A program made the translations under genes and the position numbers. From Paenilisteria newyorkensis (GTDB lineage Bacteria > Bacillota > Bacilli > Lactobacillales > Listeriaceae): a DNA stretch of 64,000 nucleotides. Shown here piece after piece: positions 9,022-17,882 of this stretch (its first letter is position 1; every line of letters begins with the position of its first letter). The notes below the pieces were generated by a model. It made no database searches and was not told the origin of the DNA. It was given only the letters and a program-made list of their open reading frames with translations. The DNA lies in contig NZ_JNFB01000024.1 in assembly GCF_000766145.1 (NCBI RefSeq), positions 216,315-280,314 on the forward strand, read 5' to 3'.

Positions 9022-10419
9022 ATGGTTGTAATGAAGGAAAGTTGGAAATTAATTATTTGCATGTTGTTGCTTTGTTTTGGCGTTGTGGCAAGTCTATTAA
9101 GTGGTATCGGCATTATCATGGCGATTTGTGTTTTGCTACTTGTACTCGTATTCATGCTTGATTTTAATAAGATAGAATATGCGCTTTGGATTGGGATTGT
9201 TGTGACTTCATTTTTTGGTTCCTATTTAGGGTTGCCGGGGAATAATAGTATTTTTCTTTTTCGGGTTTTGTTGTTATTACATGTTCCGTTGTTTCTGTGG
9301 AAGTTGTCGCGGAATCGATTAGGTTATAGCAAAATGGAAAAAGTGATTGTGATTCTGATTATGTGTTGGTTGTTTGGAAATGTGGCATCGATGCTTTGGG
9401 CGAATTATATCAGTGCGACGTTTCGTTATCTGTATTTTGTTTTTGAGGCGGGGTATTTGATTTTAATTACGCTTTATCATGTGCGTTCGAAAAAGGATTT
9501 GGCGCTGCTTACGTATTTTATTAGTGCGGTATATGGTTTTTGTCTCGTTATTGGCTTGATTGAGGTTTTGACGGGGTGGCATATGAGTCTTTCGGGAAAT
9601 GTGTTGGAGTATACGCAGGAACGGCATAAATATCGGCCGGCGGGATTGCAATATAATTATAATGATTTTGGCGCGTTTTTGGTGATGTTTTTGCCATTGG
9701 TTGTGTGGGGCATTAATACGTGGAAGTGGCATGTGAAGTATGTATTGATTGTTGCGGTTGTTGGTTTGAGTGGTTTTTTAGTTATCAATACGTATTCGCG
9801 GGTTTCGATGGTGATTTGGATTATCGAGGTGGTCGTGCTGTTAATTCTTTGGTTTAGAGTGTGGGGTGTGATTGCTTCGGTCATTGGGTTGCTGGCAATT
9901 GTGTCTGTGAACGTGTTGCACCTAGGGGCCGAGAATAGTAGCTTATTCACAGATGTGGTTTCGGCTTTTACGGAAAAAGGTGGATCGACGAATGAGCGAT
10001 TGATGATGTACCAAAAAACGTTGCAAATTATTAATGAGTCGCATTTTTTAGGTGTTGGCGTTGGGAATGTTCCGATTGAGTTGAATAATTCGATTATGGG
10101 CCATGGGACGATGGATAACGCGTATCGGGCACCGCATAATTTTATTCTAGAAACAGTCGGGAATATTGGACTGTGGTCATTCTTTTTATTCGCGGTGATT
10201 GTGATGGTGTTGATTTTGAGTTTGAAATATCTTTTCGTGCATATGAAATACGGCTTTTTTGCAGTCGTTCCAGTGTTAATTATGGCTGAATTTTTAAGTG
10301 CGTCGGTTGGGATTAGTACGATTATTGAGATTCGGTTTTTGTGGATTTCGTTAGGGATTGCGCTGGCGATTGTTAGTAATCAGGCTTTTTGGAGGAGAGA
10401 TGGTGAATGGGGTTTTTAA
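9022..10419 (+). CDS. O-antigen polymerase/ligase-like membrane protein (Wzy)
   Basis: 465 residues from the ATG at 9022 (ribosome site aggagag at 9004-9010). About ten to twelve hydrophobic helices and a long outer loop between about residues 300 and 380 (TEKGGSTNERLMMYQK, then HFLGVGVGN and APHNFILET) match the Wzy_C/O-antigen ligase family, in which H-N-x-F/LE loop residues are typical. It probably polymerises lipid-linked repeat units on the outer face of the membrane. The coding strand is strongly G/T-rich. An upstream in-frame methionine inside the kinase gene is rejected. Confidence 0.85.
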   Translation: MVVMKESWKLIICMLLLCFGVVASLLSGIGIIMAICVLLLVLVFMLDFNKIEYALWIGIVVTSFFGSYLGLPGNNSIFLFRVLLLLHVPLFLWKLSRNRLGYSKMEKVIVILIMCWLFGNVASMLWANYISATFRYLYFVFEAGYLILITLYHVRSKKDLALLTYFISAVYGFCLVIGLIEVLTGWHMSLSGNVLEYTQERHKYRPAGLQYNYNDFGAFLVMFLPLVVWGINTWKWHVKYVLIVAVVGLSGFLVINTYSRVSMVIWIIEVVVLLILWFRVWGVIASVIGLLAIVSVNVLHLGAENSSLFTDVVSAFTEKGGSTNERLMMYQKTLQIINESHFLGVGVGNVPIELNNSIMGHGTMDNAYRAPHNFILETVGNIGLWSFFLFAVIVMVLILSLKYLFVHMKYGFFAVVPVLIMAEFLSASVGISTIIEIRFLWISLGIALAIVSNQAFWRRDGEWGF

Positions 10420-11306
10420 TCGGGGTTGTCGGGATTGTGCTGGCTGGTTTTGGAGCAATTGGGCTGTATAGCTGGTTCTACAAATCGCGACGAATTGAGA
10501 TTTTGCAGCAGATGCTGGAGAAAAAGCAGGAGTATGCGGATGGGATTGCTGAAAATAAGATTGTGATTGCTGGTGGTAGTGAGGTTTTGTATAGTTTTGA
10601 TACGGATTGTTTGAGTGAGCATCTAGGTGTTCCCACGGTTAATTTGGGCTCTAATATTGGGTTTGGCGCGGGTTTTATTATCGATCAAGCGAAATTGTGT
10701 TTGAAAAGTGGTGATACGTTGGTGCTATCGTTGGCATACGGGTTGTACGATCGACCGTTGTATGATGTTTTTGCGTATGAGTATTTTCGGATGTATGATC
10801 GGGGTCAGTTGTATCGCTTTACTTGGAAAGAGCGTGCGTATTATTTGATGAAAAATTTTGTGTTGAATTTGCGTTTTGAGGAGAAGTCGTTTGATATGAG
10901 TCCATCGGGTTTTTATCGAAATATTCATGGTTGCGAATTGCCAAAGCATAAAAAAATACCACTGCAGTTTGCGGAATTTGAGGAGAATGCGGTGACAGCT
11001 AATTTGCTAGCTTTAAAAAATTATTGTGAACGGCATCAGATTGAGTTTTACCTCACGTATCCGGATACGGTGTATTTTGAAATGTATGAGATGGAGCCGT
11101 TTTTTGGGGAATTGGAGTCGTTTTTAACGCAGCATTTTCATGTGTTGGGAAGTACTAGTTTGTATATGTATGATTCGGAATATTTCTATAACTCTGTTTA
11201 CCACGTGAACAAGAAAGGGCAAGCGGAGCGTACGAAAAATATGTTAAAAGAGTTAGGAAGGAGGTCCGTTCGTGGGCGAAAAGCGGTGGATAGATGGCCG
11301 AGTTAG
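10407..11306 (+). CDS. Membrane-tethered SGNH-hydrolase-like protein (possible acyl transfer)
   Basis: 299 residues. ATG at 10407 with ggaggag at 10391-10397, overlapping the polymerase gene by 13 bases. One N-terminal membrane helix (residues 3-24) is followed by an outer domain. IVIAGGSEVLYSF near residue 51 looks like the block I GDS/GGS motif, NLGSNIGFGAG resembles block II, and YHVNKKGQAERT near the end resembles the block V histidine. Proteins like this (DltD/AlgX-like) often modify polysaccharides by O-acylation or remove acyl groups. I see the motif order, but the reaction is inference. No MBOAT acyltransferase partner is in the operon. Confidence 0.65.
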   Translation: MGFLIGVVGIVLAGFGAIGLYSWFYKSRRIEILQQMLEKKQEYADGIAENKIVIAGGSEVLYSFDTDCLSEHLGVPTVNLGSNIGFGAGFIIDQAKLCLKSGDTLVLSLAYGLYDRPLYDVFAYEYFRMYDRGQLYRFTWKERAYYLMKNFVLNLRFEEKSFDMSPSGFYRNIHGCELPKHKKIPLQFAEFEENAVTANLLALKNYCERHQIEFYLTYPDTVYFEMYEMEPFFGELESFLTQHFHVLGSTSLYMYDSEYFYNSVYHVNKKGQAERTKNMLKELGRRSVRGRKAVDRWPS

Positions 11307-12039
11307 TGTGATTATGCCTTGTTATAACGGTGAAACGCATATTCAAGAAGCGATGGAAAGCGTGATGGCGCAGACGTATCAGAATTGGGAACTTATTGTT
11401 GTCGATGACGGTTCAACGGATGCGAGTCGGCAGATTGTGGTGGAGTACGTGAGGCGAGATAAGCGGATTGTGGCGCTAGAATCGGCTGGAAATGAAGGTG
11501 CTGCTATGGCTAGGAATAAGGGCATGGCGATGGCCAGTGGGCGATACATTGCTTTTTTGGATAGCGATGATTTTTGGGCGACGAATAAGTTACAAAAACA
11601 GTTGGAGTATATGAGAAAGCTGGATGTAGGTTTTACTTTTACGGCGTATCAAAGTGTGGATGAGCGGGGCGATTTGAAAAAAATTATCCGAGTTCCAGAA
11701 ACGATGACATATCAAAAATTGCTTCGGAACACGATTATTGGTTGCCTCACTGTGATGTTGGATCGGAATATTGTTGGTGAAGTTAGGATGCCAAAACTCC
11801 GGTCGAGGCAGGATACAGCGACGTGGTTAGGTATTTTGAAAAAAGGTCATGTGGCGTATGGGATACCGAATGTATTGGCTTATTATCGTGTTGTTTCGGG
11901 GTCATTATCGAGCAACAAATGGAAAATGGTACGCGCGAATTGGCGAATGTATCGTGAAGAAGTAGGGTTACCAGCTTGGCGCGCTTCGTATTGCATGGTT
12001 GGCTACATGGCAAATGCGGTCAAAAAGAGAATTTTTTAG
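11272..12039 (+). CDS. Glycosyltransferase family 2
   Basis: 255 residues. GTG start at 11272 behind ggaaggagg (11256-11264), overlapping the previous gene by 35 bases. The N-terminal GT-A domain is typical: SVIMPCYNGE, ELIVVDDGSTD (nucleotide-binding Asp), ARNKGMAMASGRYIAFLDSDD (DxD metal site), then RQDTATWL in the catalytic region. No membrane helix is present. It is probably a cytoplasmic transferase building the repeat unit. Confidence 0.9.
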   Translation: MGEKRWIDGRVSVIMPCYNGETHIQEAMESVMAQTYQNWELIVVDDGSTDASRQIVVEYVRRDKRIVALESAGNEGAAMARNKGMAMASGRYIAFLDSDDFWATNKLQKQLEYMRKLDVGFTFTAYQSVDERGDLKKIIRVPETMTYQKLLRNTIIGCLTVMLDRNIVGEVRMPKLRSRQDTATWLGILKKGHVAYGIPNVLAYYRVVSGSLSSNKWKMVRANWRMYREEVGLPAWRASYCMVGYMANAVKKRIF

Positions 12040-12048
12040 GGGTGTGAA

Positions 12049-13377
12049 ATGATGGAGAAGATTGTAATGGCGGGTGTCGGCTATGTCGGACTTGTGACGG
12101 GGGTGAGCCTGGCGCAGACTGGGAAGCATGTTATATGTGCGGATATTAGTGAGATGAAAATCGCTCAATTAGAAGAAGGAATTTCACCGATTTATGAGCC
12201 GGGATTAGAGGAGATGATACAGCAGAATCTGGAGAAAGGAACGCTGCATTTTACGACAGATATGAGGGCGGCTTATGCGCAAGCGGATATCATTTTTATT
12301 TGTGTTGGGACACCTGAGGAATTGGATGGATCGGCGAGTTTGAAATTTATTTACGAGGTGGCAGATGATATTGCGAACTATGCGCGCGAAAATACACTGA
12401 TTGTGATGAAGTCGACGGTTCCGGTGGGGACGAATCGGCAGTTGATTGATTATATCAACGCGCGTCGAAATGCAGAAGAGCAGTTAGAAATCGTCTCGGC
12501 GCCAGAATTTTTATCGCAGGGGACGGCAGTTAAGGATACGCTTGAAGGTTCGCGGATTGTGCTTGGTGTCGAGACTTTGCAGGCGGAAAAGCGGATGCGT
12601 GAAGTCTACGCTGGCTTCCATCAGCCGTTTGTCGTGACGGATTTGGTTAGTGCGGAAATGATAAAGTATGCGTCGAACGATTTTCTGGCGTTGAAGATTT
12701 CGTTTATTAATGACATTGCGAATCTATGTGAAGTGTTGGGCGCGAACATTGATGGCGTCACGAGCGGTATGGGACTTGACCCGCGTATTGGCAAGGCGTT
12801 TTTGAATGCTGGTGTTGGTTATGGTGGCTCTTGTTTTCCGAAAGACACGAAGGCGCTGTATCGTCTCGCGGAAGATGCGGGTTATAAAATGCGTACTGTC
12901 AAAGCGGCGATTGATGTGAATCAGGCTCAAATTTATAAATTATTGCATCGGGCAGAGGCGGATTTTGGGAGTTTTGCGGGTAGGAAAGTTGCTGTGTTGG
13001 GGTTGACGTTTAAGCCGAATACGGATGATTTGCGGGAGTCGCCAGGGATTTGGAATGTGTTGGAGCTGGTGAAGGCTGGCGCCAATGTGACGGTTTATGA
13101 CCCAGTTGGGATGGAAAATGCGCGTCGTGTGTTGGGGGATCGTGTGACGTATGCGAAATCGGCATTAGCGGGTATTACGGATGCGGAAATGTGCTTTATT
13201 TTTACGGAATGGCAGGAAATTGTGGCTTTGACGTCGCAGGATTTTAGTGAAAAAATGCGTCGGGCTCATGTGTATGATGGCAGGAATTGCTTTGATATAG
13301 CGGAAATGAATGATGTGCATTACGTGTCGGTGGGACGTCCCGAAAGGCAGATCGGGCAGCTGGAACTATTGAAGTAA
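12049..13377 (+). CDS. ugd: UDP-glucose 6-dehydrogenase
   Basis: 442 residues. The enzyme oxidises UDP-glucose to UDP-glucuronate with two NAD+. The NAD-binding GVGYVG is at residues 8-13, and the catalytic cysteine is C262 in GGSCFPKD. The central helix region (MIKYASNDFLALKISF) and the C-terminal domain (VLGLTFKPNTDDLRESP) are all intact, and the length is normal for the family. Its presence says the polymer probably contains glucuronic acid or a sugar derived from it. ATG ATG at 12049/12052: either could start. Confidence 0.95.
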   Translation: MMEKIVMAGVGYVGLVTGVSLAQTGKHVICADISEMKIAQLEEGISPIYEPGLEEMIQQNLEKGTLHFTTDMRAAYAQADIIFICVGTPEELDGSASLKFIYEVADDIANYARENTLIVMKSTVPVGTNRQLIDYINARRNAEEQLEIVSAPEFLSQGTAVKDTLEGSRIVLGVETLQAEKRMREVYAGFHQPFVVTDLVSAEMIKYASNDFLALKISFINDIANLCEVLGANIDGVTSGMGLDPRIGKAFLNAGVGYGGSCFPKDTKALYRLAEDAGYKMRTVKAAIDVNQAQIYKLLHRAEADFGSFAGRKVAVLGLTFKPNTDDLRESPGIWNVLELVKAGANVTVYDPVGMENARRVLGDRVTYAKSALAGITDAEMCFIFTEWQEIVALTSQDFSEKMRRAHVYDGRNCFDIAEMNDVHYVSVGRPERQIGQLELLK

Positions 13378-13388
13378 AGGAGGCGTAG

Positions 13389-14033
13389 ATGATTATGCTG
13401 ATAAGTAAGATAGTCAGGACTGGTTATTGTAGCAGTAAACGGATGATGGATATTATGGGGGCGTTGATTGCAATCGTGCTCCTCTCGCCAGTTTTTCTGA
13501 TTGTGGCTATTGCGATTAAGTTGGAGGACGGTGGAACGGTTATTTTTAAACAGGAACGTAGTGGGGAAAATGATACGCCGTTTGTGATTTATAAATTTAG
13601 ATCGATGACGGAGCGGGTTGCGAGTAGTTCGGATAGTGCGTACACATGGGATAATGGCGTTCCGGATACGTTTATTTTTAAAGATACAGGGGAGCAGGAT
13701 GCGCGTGTGACGAAGGTTGGGAGTTTTATCCGGAAGTTTAGTATTGATGAGTTGCCACAATTTGTGAACGTGCTGTTTGGCAATATGTCGCTTATTGGAC
13801 CGCGTCCAGAGATTGTGCCAATTACGTCTTGCTACTCGGAAAAGCAGAAACAGCGATTGATGGTGAAGCCTGGCATTACCGGTTGGGCTCAGATTAACGG
13901 TAGGAGCGATATTAATAACGGGGAAAAAATTCGTCTGGATTTAGAATATATTGAGAAACAGACCGCGATGTTAGACATCATTATTTTTTTCAAAACGGTA
14001 TGGTTAGTTATCGCGGGGAAAGGATCGATTTAA
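13389..14033 (+). CDS. Priming sugar-phosphate transferase (bacterial sugar transferase family)
   Basis: 214 residues, ribosome site aaaggagg just upstream. A membrane helix (about residues 20-42) with KRMMDIMGA ahead of it leads to the catalytic domain: KQERSGENDTPF, YKFRSM, then SIDELPQFVNVL, LIGPRPE and KPGITGWAQINGR. This family moves a sugar-1-phosphate from a UDP-sugar to undecaprenyl phosphate and so starts the repeat unit. It is the short, single-helix form (like EpsL/PglC). The stop overlaps the next start by one base. Confidence 0.92.
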   Translation: MIMLISKIVRTGYCSSKRMMDIMGALIAIVLLSPVFLIVAIAIKLEDGGTVIFKQERSGENDTPFVIYKFRSMTERVASSSDSAYTWDNGVPDTFIFKDTGEQDARVTKVGSFIRKFSIDELPQFVNVLFGNMSLIGPRPEIVPITSCYSEKQKQRLMVKPGITGWAQINGRSDINNGEKIRLDLEYIEKQTAMLDIIIFFKTVWLVIAGKGSI

Positions 14034-15193
14034 TGACAAAACGGCGAATTTTAATGTTATCGAGTGATTTTTTACCGAATATTGGAGGCGTTGCGGCGTA
14101 TGTGTATGAGGTTAGCAAGCAACTTTTGCAGGAGGGGCACGAGGTAACCGTACTTACAAAATATGACGGTTTCGGCTGGAAAATTAGAGAGGAAATGTTG
14201 GACGGCTTGCGGGTGATTCGAGTTCCTTTTGCGCCAGTTAAAAAGTTGCAGGATTTGGAGTACGTGGTGCGAACACGGAAGATTATCAAGGAGTTAATAG
14301 CGCGCAAGACGATTGATGTTATTCATTGGCACACGCTGAATAAGGATTCAAAAGTGATGCGGGGTATCCAATTTCCGCAAGGTGTGATTGTGCATACGAA
14401 TCATTTCGTTTGGTTTCGGGAGATGTATCGAGCTGGTCAGTTTGCGAAGTTACAACGGATGATTCCATTTACTGATCATATTATTGCGCCAAGTTATGAG
14501 ATTGAGGAGATGAGTCGTGCTGTTTTTCCGGATGATGGCGTGACGCGAATTCCGAACGGTGTTGATCCGGCGAGTTTTTACCCAGATCGGCAGCTTGGCG
14601 CGAAAATGAGGCTAGAGCTTGGCGTTCCGGACGATCATACAGTGGTTGTGACGACCAATCGGATGTCTGAGGAGAAAGGGATGGGCTATTTGATTGACGC
14701 GATTCCAGACCTACTTCGAAAATACGAAAAACTAAGCTTTGTCTTGGCAGGCGACGGTCCTGAGCTGAACTATTTTGAGAAAAAAATCAGTGAAAGTACA
14801 CGGAAAAGTCCGAGAGTTCACTTTCTTGGCCGAATTAGGAACAGCGATATTTTACCGATTGTAAATGCTGGTGATATTTTCTTGCAAACGTCTTTAGAGG
14901 AAGGTTGCAGCATCTCTGTTTTGGAGGCAATGGCTTGTGCGAAACCGGTTGTGGCAACAATGGTTGGTGGGAATCCTGATATTGTGCGGCATAGGGTTAC
15001 AGGCGTGATGATTGCGCCAAAATCGAGTGATGCGGTGGCTCAAGGTTTAGAAAAACTGATTTCTGACACTGAAAAAGCCGTTTTGTACGGTGAAAATGGG
15101 AAGAATGTGATACAGGCTGAGCTAAATTGGGAGCAGCTAACGAAACGCATCATCGCGCTTTATAATGAGTCATTGGTGCGGAAGTTAGGATGA
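14033..15193 (+). CDS. Glycosyltransferase, GT4 family
   Basis: 386 residues from the ATG at 14033 (TAATG overlap with the previous gene; ggggaaagga upstream). SSDFLPNIGGVAAYVYE is the glycine-rich acceptor loop, IPNGVD and NRMSEEKGMGYLIDA the hinge and donor region, and EEGCSISVLEAMACAKPVVA the E-x7-E donor site of retaining GT4 enzymes. An in-frame upstream codon at 14000 lies inside the priming transferase gene and has no ribosome site. Confidence 0.92.
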   Translation: MTKRRILMLSSDFLPNIGGVAAYVYEVSKQLLQEGHEVTVLTKYDGFGWKIREEMLDGLRVIRVPFAPVKKLQDLEYVVRTRKIIKELIARKTIDVIHWHTLNKDSKVMRGIQFPQGVIVHTNHFVWFREMYRAGQFAKLQRMIPFTDHIIAPSYEIEEMSRAVFPDDGVTRIPNGVDPASFYPDRQLGAKMRLELGVPDDHTVVVTTNRMSEEKGMGYLIDAIPDLLRKYEKLSFVLAGDGPELNYFEKKISESTRKSPRVHFLGRIRNSDILPIVNAGDIFLQTSLEEGCSISVLEAMACAKPVVATMVGGNPDIVRHRVTGVMIAPKSSDAVAQGLEKLISDTEKAVLYGENGKNVIQAELNWEQLTKRIIALYNESLVRKLG

Positions 15194-16662
15194 GTAAGCA
15201 GAAAGTAAACTATATCTTAATGATGCTATATCAATTTTTTATGGTAATCACGCCATTAATGACAACACCGTATGTGGTACGAGTTTTAGGGCCAGAAAAA
15301 ATTGGGGAAGACGCGTACGCCAATTCCTTTGTACAGATGTTTTTAGTGTTTGTCATGCTAGGAATTGCGAGCTATGGTAAAAAAATTATTGCAATGGTAG
15401 ATAGTGAATTTGGTGCGAAACCAGATAGCCAGAATGAACATAAAAAAGCTCTGAAAGAAGAGTTTGGCAGTATTTTTGGTATTCAGTTTGTGGCGATGTG
15501 GGGCATGCTTATTTTGTATTTATTGCTCGTTACGTTGTTTTTTAAAGGCAGTGTCGTTTTTTATCTATATGGATTTATGATTATCGCGTATGGATTTGAT
15601 ATTTCGTGGTACTTCATCGCACGTGGGCAACTCAAGAAAATCATGACGCGAACGGTGTTGATACGGATAGTCACGATTACAAGTATTTTTTTACTAGTAA
15701 AAACGGAAGAAGACCTTTGGATTTATGTGTTTGCTAACTGTTTTTTACTACTACTCGGGCAAGTATACATTTGGTTTTTCTTGATTCGTGAGTTAGGTGG
15801 CTTGTCTATTCGCAGGGAAAACTTGAAAAAACATGTCAAATCTATTCTCGTTTTGGCAGTTATACCTGTTTCGGCGATGGTGTATATATCCGTGAATCGA
15901 GTCGTCCTTGGTGCTGTGCAAGGTGAGGTGGAGGTTGGATATTACAATCAGGCGTATAAGCTGTATACGATTGGATTGTTATTCGTTCAAGCGCTGGCGG
16001 CTGTGCTAATGCCGCGACTCGTTCACTTTTATGAGACGGGTGAGATGGAGCGATTTAAGGAGATGATAGCCTTTTTCTTTCGCTACATTTGTGCCTCTAT
16101 ACTGCCGGTTTGTCTAGGTGTGGCTGCTGTTTCCACTGCTCTTATCCACGTTTTTCTCGGCGCTGCTTTTATGCCCGTGGTACCGGTGATCGTTATTCTC
16201 ATTTTGTCGTTGTTTTTAGCGGCGATGAGTGATTTGTTCGGGATGCAAATTATGGTGATTCGCGGTCAGAACCGGGCGTATGCTTATTCGGGAATTATTG
16301 GTTCCGTCGCGAGTTTTGGCTTCAACTTATTTATCGTGACAGTGTTGGCAAGTGAAGGAACGGCGCTAGCTTTTCTTGCCGGAAATTTAGTTATTGTGTC
16401 GATTCAACTGTATTTTATTAGAGATTTGTTAGGTTTGAAGCAGATTATCAAAATGATGTTGCCGTACTTACTGTATAGTTTAGCGATGATGGCATGTATT
16501 CTAGCGGTTCCACACGTTTATTCTGGATCATCATTTTACACACTAGTGATTCAATGTGCTGTTGGGCTTGGGAGTTATGTAGCGATATTGTTCATTCGAC
16601 GTGACGAAATTTTATACTATATCATTGCGAATTTTCGAAAAAAAACAATTGTCAAAAGATAA
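15190..16662 (+). CDS. Polysaccharide flippase (Wzx-like, MOP superfamily)
   Basis: 490 residues with about 12-14 hydrophobic helices. The start MTTPYVVRVLGPEKIG is the usual N-terminal signature of the polysaccharide transport family. It moves the lipid-linked repeat unit across the membrane for the Wzy protein at 9022. ATGA overlap with the preceding glycosyltransferase. Together with the priming transferase, Wzy and Wzz/BY-kinase this completes a Wzx/Wzy-dependent pathway. Confidence 0.92.
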   Translation: MSKQKVNYILMMLYQFFMVITPLMTTPYVVRVLGPEKIGEDAYANSFVQMFLVFVMLGIASYGKKIIAMVDSEFGAKPDSQNEHKKALKEEFGSIFGIQFVAMWGMLILYLLLVTLFFKGSVVFYLYGFMIIAYGFDISWYFIARGQLKKIMTRTVLIRIVTITSIFLLVKTEEDLWIYVFANCFLLLLGQVYIWFFLIRELGGLSIRRENLKKHVKSILVLAVIPVSAMVYISVNRVVLGAVQGEVEVGYYNQAYKLYTIGLLFVQALAAVLMPRLVHFYETGEMERFKEMIAFFFRYICASILPVCLGVAAVSTALIHVFLGAAFMPVVPVIVILILSLFLAAMSDLFGMQIMVIRGQNRAYAYSGIIGSVASFGFNLFIVTVLASEGTALAFLAGNLVIVSIQLYFIRDLLGLKQIIKMMLPYLLYSLAMMACILAVPHVYSGSSFYTLVIQCAVGLGSYVAILFIRRDEILYYIIANFRKKTIVKR

Positions 16663-16677
16663 AAGGATGGAAGAGAT

Positions 16678-16923
16678 ATGAAGGCTAATATATCGAAGGA
16701 AGCAAAACTACAATTTCTTGATGATTATTTTGTATCAACGAAAGAAGCGGTAGACATGTTACAAATATCCAAACAAAATTTTTACTCGCTTGTCAATCGT
16801 AATAAAATTGAGCGGGTGAACAAGTCTGGAGTAGTGCTTTATTTTAAAGATGAAATTAAGGAACGATTGAATTCTCAGGAGGACTTGCGGTACAAGTATC
16901 GTCCTTTTGATTACAGAAAATAA
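16678..16923 (+). CDS. Small helix-turn-helix protein (excisionase/MerR-like fold)
   Basis: 81 residues. STKEAVDMLQISKQNFYSLV is a winged-helix DNA-binding start like the HTH_17/excisionase class, followed by a wing (IERVNKSGVVLYF) and a basic tail. It lies between flippase and epimerase genes, 15 bp after one and 16 bp before the other, so it is part of the operon. There is no integrase or phage gene nearby, so it may be a local regulator of polysaccharide genes; target unknown. Confidence 0.7.
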   Translation: MKANISKEAKLQFLDDYFVSTKEAVDMLQISKQNFYSLVNRNKIERVNKSGVVLYFKDEIKERLNSQEDLRYKYRPFDYRK

Positions 16924-16939
16924 TGAAAGAGGTTTAACT

Positions 16940-17866
16940 ATGACAACGGTTTTAATAACGGGAGGATTGGGCTTTATAGGCTCACATTTAGCTAATCGAC
17001 TGGCTGCTGAAAATAAAGTCGTGATTATCGATAATTTATCTACGGGGAGAAGGGAGAACGTAACGCCATATGAGAATATTACGATTTATGAAGGAGATAT
17101 TACAGATAAAAAAATAGTCGCGCGTATTTTTGAGACACATCAATTTGATTATATTTATCATTTGGCTGCGGTTGCTAGTGTCGCTGAATCTGTGGAAAGG
17201 CCCCATGAAACGTTTGAAACAAATTTTATGGCGACGGTTTTGTTGTTGGAACATGCTAAAAATCAAGCGCAAGAAGTGAAGCGTTTCGTATTCGCCTCAT
17301 CGGCTGCGGTTTTTGGAGATGAAGAAACGATGCCTAAAACAGAAATATCGCCGGTGAAGCCGCTAACTCCTTATGCGATTGACAAATTGGCGTCAGAGCA
17401 GTATGTGTTGGCATACAAGACGTTATATGGATTAAACACAAGTGCAGCTCGGTTTTTCAACGTATATGGGATGCGGCAAAATCCAGAATCGCCTTACTCC
17501 GGCGTGATCTCACTTTTAACAAAGGCATTCATAAAAGAAAGCACCTTTCAGATTTATGGAGATGGCAATCAAACGCGTGATTTTATTTTCGTAAATGATG
17601 TAGTAGATGCGTTGGTATTAATTGCAAATCGTGAGGAATCTAACGGCGAGGTATATAACATTGGAACGGGTCAGCCGACTTCACTCAATGATTTAATTGG
17701 TCAATATCAAGTGGTAACGGGAAAAGCGATGGAAGTCTCACATTTACAATCACGACGCGGGGACATTCGAGTTTCACTAGCCGGCATTGAAAAATTAAAA
17801 CGCTTAGGATTTGAGCCGAAATACAGCATTTACAGAGGACTAAAAGTTTATTGGGAAAATTGCTAG
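16940..17866 (+). CDS. NAD-dependent nucleotide-sugar epimerase (GalE-like extended SDR)
   Basis: 308 residues from the ATG at 16940 (aagaggttt upstream); a codon at 16907 in the same frame lies in the HTH gene and is rejected. TGGLGFIGSHLA is the Rossmann motif. FASSAAVFG and YAIDK give the catalytic Ser and the YxxxK pair, and RFFNVYGMRQ and GDGNQTRDFIFVNDV are the sugar-binding segments. It is probably a UDP-sugar 4-epimerase (UDP-Glc, UDP-GlcNAc or UDP-GlcA); the exact substrate cannot be told by eye. It supplies precursors for the polymer. Confidence 0.88.
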   Translation: MTTVLITGGLGFIGSHLANRLAAENKVVIIDNLSTGRRENVTPYENITIYEGDITDKKIVARIFETHQFDYIYHLAAVASVAESVERPHETFETNFMATVLLLEHAKNQAQEVKRFVFASSAAVFGDEETMPKTEISPVKPLTPYAIDKLASEQYVLAYKTLYGLNTSAARFFNVYGMRQNPESPYSGVISLLTKAFIKESTFQIYGDGNQTRDFIFVNDVVDALVLIANREESNGEVYNIGTGQPTSLNDLIGQYQVVTGKAMEVSHLQSRRGDIRVSLAGIEKLKRLGFEPKYSIYRGLKVYWENC

Positions 17867-17882
17867 AAATGAGGTGTAAAAG

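Noticed and set aside
16678..16923. Excisionase of a mobile element
   Set aside because: No integrase, attachment repeats or phage genes nearby; the gene is within a polysaccharide operon.
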